A DNA stretch of 15,618 bases from positions 1-15,618 of the forward strand of contig JAUYSA010000441.1 of NCBI GenBank assembly GCA_030696545.1. The letters run 5' to 3'. The notes under the pieces are model-generated. The model saw only the letters and a list, made by a program, of their open reading frames with translations. It had not been told where the DNA came from and made no database searches. This DNA is from Hyphomonadaceae bacterium (GTDB taxonomy: Bacteria; Pseudomonadota; Alphaproteobacteria; Caulobacterales; Hyphomonadaceae). Shown piece by piece: positions 1 through 6,460 of the stretch. Made by a program: the position numbers and the translations under genes. Position 1 is the first letter of the stretch. Each line of letters starts with the position of its first letter.

Positions 1-1
1 A

Positions 2-649
2 AACGCCGATGGCAATGCCCTGATCTGTGAAGTGAAACGCAAGAGCCCATCGGCCGGCGACATCAGCCCCGGGCGTGATCAGGTGGCTGTGGCTCGCGAC
101 TATGAAGCCGGCGGAGCGGCCTGCATTTCCGTGCTTACGGACGGGCCGAGTTTTGGCGGATCGCTCCACGACATGATCAGCGTGCGCGGAGCGATTTCCA
201 TCCCGGTGTTGCGCAAGGATTTCATGATCGACCCGATCCAGGTCGTCGAGGCGCGAGCCGCCGGCGCTGATGCGATCCTGATTATCATGGCTGCGGTCGA
301 TGACAGTCTTGCGGGCGAGCTGCATGCGACGGCTGATCGCCTTGGCATGTCTGTCCTGCTGGAGGCTCATGACGAAGCAGAGCTGGTCCGGGCGCTTGGC
401 CTGCCCTCGCCCCTGATCGGTGTGAACAATCGCGATTTGCGCACCTTCACCACGGATCTCGGCGTTACGGAGCGCCTTTCCAACATGACGCCGCCGGGGA
501 AACTGCTGATTTCCGAAAGCGGCGTCCGGTCGGCTGCAGACATTACCCGGCTCCGCATTTGCGGCGCCCGCGGGTTCCTGGTGGGCGAAAGCCTTATGCG
601 GGCCGAAAATCCCGTCGAATCCGTGAGGTCGCTGGTCCAGGTCCGCTAA
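2..649 (+). CDS. trpC: Indole-3-glycerol phosphate synthase (5' part cut off by window edge)
   Basis: This cytoplasmic TIM-barrel enzyme closes the ring of CdRP (carboxyphenylamino-deoxyribulose phosphate) to give indole-3-glycerol phosphate in tryptophan synthesis. The frame is open from base 2, before the first ATG at 32, and the codons ahead of that ATG read ALICEV, so the gene starts outside the window and ATG 32 is internal. Family motifs appear in order: LICEVKRKSPS (catalytic Glu and Lys), LRKDFM (catalytic Lys), LLEAHD (Glu), VNNRDL (Asn), ISESGV (Glu), then the phosphate-binding GARGFLVGESLM. All expected active-site residues are present. lexA follows 79 bp downstream on the same strand; moaC and moeA, which often sit between them in alphaproteobacteria, are absent. 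A weak 6-bp dyad (TTGGGT 651-656, ACCCAA 670-675) follows the stop, without a T tract. Confidence 0.95.
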   Translation, partial: NADGNALICEVKRKSPSAGDISPGRDQVAVARDYEAGGAACISVLTDGPSFGGSLHDMISVRGAISIPVLRKDFMIDPIQVVEARAAGADAILIIMAAVDDSLAGELHATADRLGMSVLLEAHDEAELVRALGLPSPLIGVNNRDLRTFTTDLGVTERLSNMTPPGKLLISESGVRSAADITRLRICGARGFLVGESLMRAENPVESVRSLVQVR

Positions 650-666
650 ATTGGGTTAGCCCGGAA

Positions 667-695
667 TTGACCCAAAGCGTGAACGATAGTAGAAC
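667..695 (+). promoter_or_regulatory. Predicted lexA promoter
   Basis: A sigma-70-like promoter can be read directly: -35 TTGACC at 667-672, a 17-bp spacer, and -10 TAGAAC at 690-695. Transcription would start near 702, about 27 nt before the lexA ATG. The -10 hexamer overlaps the second half of the SOS operator, as expected if LexA blocks RNA polymerase. This is inferred from the sequence only; no start site is measured. Confidence 0.6.
681..695 (+). promoter_or_regulatory. SOS box (LexA operator) of the alphaproteobacterial direct-repeat type
   Basis: GAAC at 681-684, seven bases, then GAAC at 692-695. This equals GTTC-N7-GTTC on the other strand, the known LexA target in alphaproteobacteria, and differs from the palindromic operator of Escherichia coli. 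It lies 33 bp before the lexA start and over the predicted -10 element, so it should mediate LexA autorepression. Confidence 0.85.
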
Positions 696-728
696 TATCT
701 GCGACTCATGGATTAGGCAGGTAGGCAA

Positions 729-1424
729 ATGCTCACGAAGAAACAGCGCGAATTGCTCCTGTTCATCAATGACAGGATCAAGGAAAGCGGCGTCTCGCCG
801 TCCTTTGATGAGATGAAGGAAGCGCTGGATCTGGCCTCCAAGTCAGGCATTCACCGCTTGATCACAGCGCTTGAAGAGCGCGGCTTTCTGCGCCGGCTCG
901 CCCACAGGGCTCGCGCGCTCGAGGTTCTCAAACTTCCCGAAAGTGCTGTTCCACAACCCGCAGGCCGTGCGCCTTTCCGTCCGAGCGTGATTACGGGTGC
1001 GGCCGCCGATGCAGGCCGCAAGGTGGCCGCCGCCGTGCGGTCATCAATGATCCCGGTCATGGGGCGGATTGCTGCGGGTACCTCAATCGAGGCGATTGAA
1101 CACGAAACCCACAAGGTTGCCGCTCCGGATGATGATTTCGACCCGGATACCCATTTCGCCCTCGAAGTATCCGGCGAGAGCATGATCAACGCTGGCATTC
1201 TCGATGGCGATACGGTGATCCTGAAGCGCACGGAGACGGCGCAGTCGGGCGACATCGTAGTGGCGCTAATCAACGAAGAGACGGCGACGCTGAAGCGCTT
1301 CCGCAAGAAGGGCGGCTCTATTGCGCTCGAGGCGGCGAACCCTGCGTTTGGCACGCAGATCTTCGGACCTGATCGCGTACGTATTCAAGGCAAGCTGGTT
1401 GCGCTCGTCCGCAAGTATCACTGA
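729..1424 (+). CDS. lexA: LexA repressor, SOS regulator
   Basis: LexA represses the DNA-damage (SOS) regulon and cleaves itself when stimulated by RecA filaments. The 231-residue protein has a winged-helix DNA-binding domain at about 1-67 (recognition-helix region near SKSGIHRLITALEERG, 37-52), a long hinge rich in Ala, Pro and Arg at about 70-107, and an S24 peptidase domain. Visible key sites are the scissile Ala116-Gly117 in RIAAGTS, catalytic Ser151 in SGESM, and catalytic Lys189 in TATLKRF. Its length is typical for alphaproteobacteria and longer than the E. coli protein, mainly in the hinge. The ATG at 729 gives the standard N-terminus MLTKKQREL; a weak AGG-type ribosome site precedes it. 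An SOS box in its promoter implies autoregulation. The stop overlaps the end of comEC on the opposite strand. Confidence 0.97.
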   Translation: MLTKKQRELLLFINDRIKESGVSPSFDEMKEALDLASKSGIHRLITALEERGFLRRLAHRARALEVLKLPESAVPQPAGRAPFRPSVITGAAADAGRKVAAAVRSSMIPVMGRIAAGTSIEAIEHETHKVAAPDDDFDPDTHFALEVSGESMINAGILDGDTVILKRTETAQSGDIVVALINEETATLKRFRKKGGSIALEAANPAFGTQIFGPDRVRIQGKLVALVRKYH

Positions 1425-3379
1425 TCTGTAGTCTTGGCGGGTTGATCCCGCTTGGGCGGCTTTGTGTATAGCGGCTGGGTCCATGCCCGGCCGCTTTGCA
1501 TTTGGGCTGGGCGAAGCGTTAGCCCGTCACTGGACATATCGATCGCCGCGCCTCCCTTGCCGATCGCTTCGCATGGGAGAACGTCAAGGCGATCGCCAGC
1601 GGCAGATTGAATAGATAAAAGCGAAGAACTCGGGCAATCTTGGTGCGCAGGTTTCACATCGGGCTCAATCATAGCCTGGCCCGCAATGACATTTAGCCAG
1701 CAAGCGCCTCCTTTGCCTGGGCATGGCGCCTTGACGATCTGATCTCCGATGATCAGCGGATTGAGGCCATTATCCGTGCGCCAATCGCTCAACTCCAGCC
1801 ACGCATTTTCGTCTTGAAGGAAGACCGAGCCGTCATCCGCGACATATCCCACGGCTTGCGGCGACGAGAGCCAGATGGCGACAGCTGCAACGGCAGGAAC
1901 AGATGCGAAAGCGCGGCCTCTCCGGGTGAAAACACAGAATAGCGCGATCGCGGCTGCAGCAAGCGCCATGCCCGCGCCGCCCAGACGTGGCAGGTCGAAC
2001 TCCGGCGATATCTCCACCGAGTATCGCGCGATGAAGATGACCGCCTCAAGGCTTTTGCCCATCAGCCACAGGAACGGCTCGTCAAATCCGAAGGGCGCCG
2101 CGACTGCCGCCATCGCAGCTGCAGGCGTCGTCCATAACGTTATGATCGGCGTTGAGACGATATTGGCGAGAACGCTGAACAAGGCTGCCCGGTCGAAATG
2201 ATGCAGCGCGAACGGCATGGTCGCCAGGGACGCGACAAGTGATGTAGCTGCTGCGGCGACAATCCATCCTCCCACCCGTGAGAATATCCCTGGCTGGTCA
2301 GGTCGATCCATCTTCGGCCAGATCTCGTAAAGCGCGATGAGAGCGCCCGAGGCCGCGAACGACATCTGAAATCCAGGCGTGACGACCGCCTCTGGCTGAA
2401 ACAGCACGACGACAGCCAACGCCACCGCTAGAGATCGCAGCGAAAGCGCCGGGCGGTCGAACAGCTTCGCTCCAAAGCCAATCAGCGCGATAATGAAAGC
2501 GCGCTGCGTCGCCACTTCCATGCCCGAGATCGCGAAGTAAAGCGTGCAAGCGACGATCGCGCCAAATGCCGCCGCCTGTACGGATGGAATGCGTAGAGCC
2601 AGCGGTTCGATGAAGGGCCACACAAATCGGATAAGAAAGAACACCATCCCGCCGACCAGAACCATGTGAACGCCGGAGATCGACAACAGGTGCGCCAGAC
2701 CAGACATTCGCAGGGCCTCGGCGTCCACCGGCGTGATGAAGCTTCGGTCTCCTGACACCATCGCGGCCGACATGCCGCCCCCGCCCTCACCCGCTTCCTC
2801 GTTCACGTGGATGGCGATCGCGCGCCGAACAGCGCCTAACCAGTATGCGAACTGCTCCATGGCGTTTGAAGGAGGCGACGAGGCCAAAGGCTCGCAGCCG
2901 CCTGTCGAGAAGCCCACCGCGCCCAATTGTTGGAACCAGGCATCGCGATGAAACTCGTAGTCGCCGGGCACAACGGGCCGTGGCGGGGGCGACATGATCG
3001 CGCGGCACGCAACGGCCCGGCCGGGGCCGAAAGGCATCTCGCCCTTAAAGCTGAACCGGACGAATTCGGGTGTCTGTTCCGGCGGTAGCCGCTCGATCAC
3101 GCGAACATCGACGCGGACACGGCGACTGCGCTCGCTGGCATCGATCTCGGCGATGATGCCCTCAATGCGAACCGGCCCCATCTCTTCCTTGAGGATGGGC
3201 GCAGCAACAAGTCCGGAGCGCACCTTGCCGGCAATTGCGCCGACACCCACACAGGCCAACATGGCTAGCAGCAGCGCGAAACCGCTGACACCGCGACGGC
3301 GTACCAACCCCCACAGCGCCACAACCGGCAACGTACCGCCCACCAGCCACTCCCATGGCGGCTCGTATGGAGCGCTCAT
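1418..3379 (-). CDS. comEC: ComEC/Rec2-family DNA uptake channel, start uncertain
   Basis: ComEC is the inner-membrane channel that carries single-stranded DNA into the cytoplasm during natural transformation. From ATG 3379 there are 653 residues: an N-terminal soluble (DUF4131/OB-like) region at about 65-170, then the Competence domain with many hydrophobic segments. Hallmark motifs are SGLAHLLSISGVHM (226-239), TQRAFI (291-296) and FQMSFAASGAL (337-347). The tail after about 505 is short and lacks the HxHxDH motif, so the metallo-beta-lactamase-type nuclease domain of some ComEC proteins is missing, as is common in alphaproteobacteria. The start is doubtful: in-frame codons upstream of 3379 continue a plausible first membrane helix, but no ATG, GTG or TTG exists there before a stop at 3583. 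No convincing ribosome site precedes ATG 3379. No other competence gene is in the window. Confidence 0.9.
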   Translation of the reverse strand: MSAPYEPPWEWLVGGTLPVVALWGLVRRRGVSGFALLLAMLACVGVGAIAGKVRSGLVAAPILKEEMGPVRIEGIIAEIDASERSRRVRVDVRVIERLPPEQTPEFVRFSFKGEMPFGPGRAVACRAIMSPPPRPVVPGDYEFHRDAWFQQLGAVGFSTGGCEPLASSPPSNAMEQFAYWLGAVRRAIAIHVNEEAGEGGGGMSAAMVSGDRSFITPVDAEALRMSGLAHLLSISGVHMVLVGGMVFFLIRFVWPFIEPLALRIPSVQAAAFGAIVACTLYFAISGMEVATQRAFIIALIGFGAKLFDRPALSLRSLAVALAVVVLFQPEAVVTPGFQMSFAASGALIALYEIWPKMDRPDQPGIFSRVGGWIVAAAATSLVASLATMPFALHHFDRAALFSVLANIVSTPIITLWTTPAAAMAAVAAPFGFDEPFLWLMGKSLEAVIFIARYSVEISPEFDLPRLGGAGMALAAAAIALFCVFTRRGRAFASVPAVAAVAIWLSSPQAVGYVADDGSVFLQDENAWLELSDWRTDNGLNPLIIGDQIVKAPCPGKGGACWLNVIAGQAMIEPDVKPAHQDCPSSSLLSIQSAAGDRLDVLPCEAIGKGGAAIDMSSDGLTLRPAQMQSGRAWTQPLYTKPPKRDQPAKTTDQ

Positions 3380-3607
3380 GTAAAGAGCTGCACCGAGGGA
3401 AAGCGCCAGAGGCGCCAGCAGCGGCCAGCGCAGGGCCTGATCGTTGATAGCTCCGCCGATAAATTGCCCCAGACGTACCCCAACACCACGCCTTGGGGTG
3501 TCAGGGCCCTGGTCCGGAGCGGCACTTGCCAGCGAAGGAGCGGATGTGATCTTCAGGGCCCGCGCTCCGGCAACGGAACGCTAGGACAAGCCCAGTACTG
3601 GAATCCG
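3380..3607. promoter_or_regulatory. Divergent comEC-gltX intergenic region with dyads
   Basis: These 228 bp separate the annotated starts of comEC (-) and gltX (+) and should hold promoters for both, but I could not find a convincing -35/-10 pair. Visible structure: CCCCAA (3478-3483) pairs with TTGGGG (3493-3498), and in an alternative fold ACACC (3483-3487) pairs with GGTGT (3497-3501). There is a perfect 10-bp palindrome CAGGGCCCTG (3502-3511). CCGGAGCG (3514-3521) pairs with CGCTCCGG (3563-3570). The sequence TCAGGGCCC occurs twice, at 3501 and 3553. The comEC-proximal third may in fact encode the comEC N-terminus. Confidence 0.4.
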
Positions 3608-5065
3608 ATGACGGTCATCACCCGCTTCGCCCCCTCGCCCACCGGCTACCTCCATATCGGAGGCGCCCGGACGGCCCTGTTTTCTTGGCTATACGCGCGC
3701 GCGAAAGGCGGCAAGTTCCTGCTGAGGATCGAGGATACGGACAAGGAGCGCTCAACCCAGGATGCTATAGACGCAATCCGCGATGGCCTAACCTGGCTCG
3801 GTCTCGGGGGCGACGCGGAACCTGTGCTGCAATCGTCACGGGCGGCGCGCCATGCCCAAGTTGCGCATGAGCTGGTGAAACGTGGTGCGGCCTATCTTTG
3901 CCCGGTTACGCCTGAGGAGCTGCAACAGAGACGCGACGCTGCCGAATTACTCCAGAAGAAGAAATCTGCCGAAGGACACCTCTCCACCGAGGACGCGCAG
4001 CAGCTTGACGAACTGACCCGGCCATTCCGGTCGCCATGGCGTGATCCAGCGAAACCTTTGCCTGCAGAAGCGCCGACGGTGGTGCGCCTGCGAATTCCAG
4101 ATACGGGCGAACTTGTCGTGAGAGATCATGTACAGGGCACAGTCACACGCAGGTTTTCGGACCTCGATGATCTCGTGCTTCTGCGCTCTGATGGAACGCC
4201 GACCTACATGCTCGCCGTGGGTGTCGATGACCACGACATGGGCGTGACGCACGTTATCCGTGGCGACGACCATTTCCTGAACACGTTCAGGCAGCTTCCG
4301 ATCTATCTCGGCATGGGCTGGCCGCAGCCGGATTACTCGCACGTTCCCCTCATCCACGGACCAGACGGCAAGAAGCTTTCCAAGCGCCATGGAGCCACGG
4401 CCGTGGACGAGTATCGCGACGTGCTGGGCTATTTGCCGGAAGGCATGAAAAATTACCTGCTCCGCCTGGGCTGGAGCCATGGCGACGATGAGATCATCCC
4501 GGAAGCGAAGGCTATCGAGTGGTTCGATCTCGATGGGCTCAACAAGGCGCCGGCGCGGCTGGACTTCGCCAAACTCGACTCGGTGAACAAGCACTACATG
4601 GCGGAAGCCGACGACAAGCGGCTGGTCGACCTGTTGCTCAAGCGCCAGGAAATGCAGGGCAAGAGCGACGATGAGATGCAGCGTATCCTGAACGCGATGC
4701 CCGCCCTGAAAGTCCGCGCCGCAAACATGGTACAGCTAGCGGAGCAGGCGCGGTTCCTGACCGATATCCGGCCGGTCCAGCTAACCGGCAAAGCAGCCGA
4801 CCAAGTAAATGACGAGGCACGAGGCCGCCTGGCGGTGCTTCTTCCACGTCTGGCACTACTGAATGACTGGACTGAGGGGGCGATCAAGGCCGAACTCACG
4901 CAGTATTGCGACCAAAACGGCATCAGCATGGGCAAAATTGGCCCTGTTTTAAGGGCCGTACTTACCGGAGGGGCGCCTGCGCCCGATATTGCTCTTGTGC
5001 TGGCCTTGCTAGGCCGTAATGAAGCTTTCGCACGGGTAAGAGATTATGCCCGCGCGGGGGGCTGA
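3608..5065 (+). CDS. gltX: Glutamyl-tRNA synthetase
   Basis: This class I aminoacyl-tRNA synthetase attaches glutamate to tRNA in the cytoplasm. The chosen ATG 3608 gives MTVITRFAPSPTGYLHIGG, the standard N-terminus; the open frame reaches back to 3464, but the extra 48 residues look like no GluRS. The protein is 485 residues, normal for the family. The HIGH signature is HIGG at 16-19, the Glu-site motif RIEDTD follows, and the KMSKS loop is KLSKR at 256-260. The C-terminal alpha-helical anticodon-binding domain starts near 310. The Cys-rich zinc motif of the E. coli enzyme is not present: only one Cys occurs in YLCPVTPEE. Most alphaproteobacteria lack GlnRS and use GatCAB, so it may also charge tRNA-Gln, which is inference. 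GGAA at 3600-3603 is a weak ribosome site. gltA follows 37 bp downstream. Confidence 0.96.
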   Translation: MTVITRFAPSPTGYLHIGGARTALFSWLYARAKGGKFLLRIEDTDKERSTQDAIDAIRDGLTWLGLGGDAEPVLQSSRAARHAQVAHELVKRGAAYLCPVTPEELQQRRDAAELLQKKKSAEGHLSTEDAQQLDELTRPFRSPWRDPAKPLPAEAPTVVRLRIPDTGELVVRDHVQGTVTRRFSDLDDLVLLRSDGTPTYMLAVGVDDHDMGVTHVIRGDDHFLNTFRQLPIYLGMGWPQPDYSHVPLIHGPDGKKLSKRHGATAVDEYRDVLGYLPEGMKNYLLRLGWSHGDDEIIPEAKAIEWFDLDGLNKAPARLDFAKLDSVNKHYMAEADDKRLVDLLLKRQEMQGKSDDEMQRILNAMPALKVRAANMVQLAEQARFLTDIRPVQLTGKAADQVNDEARGRLAVLLPRLALLNDWTEGAIKAELTQYCDQNGISMGKIGPVLRAVLTGGAPAPDIALVLALLGRNEAFARVRDYARAGG

Positions 5066-5080
5066 GCGGCGGTAAGCCGC
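5066..5080 (+). other. Small hairpin directly after the gltX stop codon
   Basis: GCGGC (5066-5070) pairs perfectly with GCCGC (5076-5080) around a 5-nt loop, starting at the base after the gltX stop. No T tract follows and the gltA ribosome site begins 8 nt later. It could partly attenuate transcription, protect the mRNA 3' end of gltX, or be chance. Confidence 0.3.
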
Positions 5081-5087
5081 GAGTATT

Positions 5088-5094
5088 AAGGAGA
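5088..5094 (+). promoter_or_regulatory. Strong ribosome binding site of gltA
   Basis: AAGGAGA stands 8 nt before the gltA ATG at 5103. It is the strongest Shine-Dalgarno match I noticed in the window, fits high expression of citrate synthase, and fixes the gltA start. Confidence 0.75.
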
Positions 5095-5102
5095 CTTGGT
5101 CG

Positions 5103-6407
5103 ATGGAAAACAAGGTCAAACCGAACGGCAAGGCGACCATCACTGCCAATGGCAAGACGGTCGAAATGCCAGTTTACGCTGGGACAGTGGGGCCTGACGT
5201 CATCGACATCGGAAAGCTCCACGCCCAGACGGGCATGTTCACGCTGGATCCGGGCTTCACTTCGACCGCCAGCTGCGAAAGCCAGATCACCTATATCGAT
5301 GGCGACGCCGGCATCCTGCTTCACCGCGGCTATCCCATCGACCAGCTGGCCGAGAAATCCAACTTTCTGGAAGTCTGCTACCTGCTTCTCCACGGCGAGT
5401 TGCCGAACGCCGCCGAGGGTTCGGACTTCGTCCGCACCATCACGCGGCACACCATGCTGCACGCTCAGTTCGACCGCTTCTTCGAAGGCTTCCGCCGCGA
5501 CGCCCACCCGATGGCCATCATGTGCGGCGCCGTCGGCGCGCTGTCGGCTTTTTACCACGACTCCACCAACGTCGATGACCCGGTGCAGCGCAAGGTCGCC
5601 CAGCATCGCATGATCGCGAAGATGCCGACAATCGCCGCCCGCGCCTTCAAGTATTCCTCGGGCCAGCCCTTCGTCAGCCCACGCAACGAATACGACTACG
5701 CCTCGAACTTCCTGCGCATGTGTTTCGCCGTTCCGGCAGAGGACTATGTGATCAACCCGGTGCTCGCGCGCGCCATGGACCGCATCTTCATCCTCCACGC
5801 CGATCACGAGCAGAACGCCTCGACCTCGACCGTGCGTCTCGCCGGATCGTCGGGCGCCAACCCGTTCGCGTGCATCGCGGCCGGCATCGCCTGTCTCTGG
5901 GGCCCCGCGCACGGCGGCGCCAACGAAGCGGCGCTGAACATGCTGCAGGAAATCGGCACGGTCGAGAACGTGAAGAAGCACGTCGACAAAGTGAAGAACA
6001 AGGTCGACGGGGTCCGCCTGATGGGCTTCGGCCACCGCGTTTACAAGAACTACGATCCCCGCGCGACTGTGATGCAGAAGACCTGCCGCGAAGTGCTGAA
6101 GGAAGTGGGCATCAACGACCCGCTGCTCGAAGTTGCGATGGAACTGGAACGCATCGCGCTGTCGGACGAGTACTTCATCGAGAAGAAACTCTATCCGAAC
6201 GTCGACTTCTATTCAGGCATCACGCTGAAGGCGATGGGCTTCCCGGTGACGATGTTCACTGTGCTGTTCGCACTCGCTCGCACCGTCGGCTGGATCGCCC
6301 AGTGGGAAGAGATGACGACAGACAAGACCCAACGCATTGGCCGCCCACGCCAGATCTATACGGGCGCTCCGCAGCGCGATTACGCTCCGATCGCTTCGCG
6401 CGCGTGA
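5103..6407 (+). CDS. gltA: Citrate synthase (type II, hexameric class)
   Basis: Citrate synthase condenses acetyl-CoA with oxaloacetate to citrate, the entry step of the TCA cycle. The 434-residue protein matches the Gram-negative type II enzymes along its whole length. Catalytic residues are clear: His270 in GPAHGGANEA, His311 in GFGHRVYKNYDPRA and Asp368 in LYPNVDFYSG, each six higher than His264, His305 and Asp362 of E. coli. Most residues of the E. coli NADH site are kept (RHTM at 115-118, Arg169, Lys173), but the position of Cys206 is Ala212, so allosteric control may differ. An AAGGAGA ribosome site precedes the ATG. It lies 37 bp after gltX and is probably co-transcribed, although a separate promoter cannot be excluded. 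A strong terminator follows. Confidence 0.98.
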   Translation: MENKVKPNGKATITANGKTVEMPVYAGTVGPDVIDIGKLHAQTGMFTLDPGFTSTASCESQITYIDGDAGILLHRGYPIDQLAEKSNFLEVCYLLLHGELPNAAEGSDFVRTITRHTMLHAQFDRFFEGFRRDAHPMAIMCGAVGALSAFYHDSTNVDDPVQRKVAQHRMIAKMPTIAARAFKYSSGQPFVSPRNEYDYASNFLRMCFAVPAEDYVINPVLARAMDRIFILHADHEQNASTSTVRLAGSSGANPFACIAAGIACLWGPAHGGANEAALNMLQEIGTVENVKKHVDKVKNKVDGVRLMGFGHRVYKNYDPRATVMQKTCREVLKEVGINDPLLEVAMELERIALSDEYFIEKKLYPNVDFYSGITLKAMGFPVTMFTVLFALARTVGWIAQWEEMTTDKTQRIGRPRQIYTGAPQRDYAPIASRA

Positions 6408-6429
6408 TCTGCTGATAACCCAGGAATCG

Positions 6430-6460
6430 AAAGGGCGGCCTTCGGGCCGCCCTTTTTGTT
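6430..6460 (+). terminator. Rho-independent terminator of gltA, between convergent gltA and lpxB
   Basis: An 11-bp perfect stem (arms 6430-6440 and 6445-6455) is capped by a very stable TTCG tetraloop and runs into a T-rich tail (6453-6460, one G inside). It begins 22 bp after the gltA stop and ends directly at the lpxB stop codon. On the - strand the hairpin is followed by only TTTCGATT, so it may also end lpxB transcripts, less efficiently. Confidence 0.92.

Noticed and set aside
651..675. TTGGGT/ACCCAA dyad as trpC terminator
   Set aside because: The stem is only 6 bp with a 13-nt loop and no T tract, and it overlaps the lexA -35 element.
703..707. GANTC (CcrM methylation) site in the lexA leader
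   Set aside because: A five-base motif with one free position is expected by chance dozens of times in a window of this size; nothing marks this copy as special.
3464..3607. 48-residue N-terminal extension of gltX from ATG 3464
   Set aside because: The extension resembles no GluRS sequence; ATG 3608 gives the standard N-terminus MTVITRFAPSPTG, and the extra frame runs through the dyad region.
4962..6035. 357-codon open frame on the - strand across gltA
   Set aside because: It is antisense to the well-conserved citrate synthase and its composition (runs of V, G, R, H, D) is typical of a shadow frame in GC-rich DNA.
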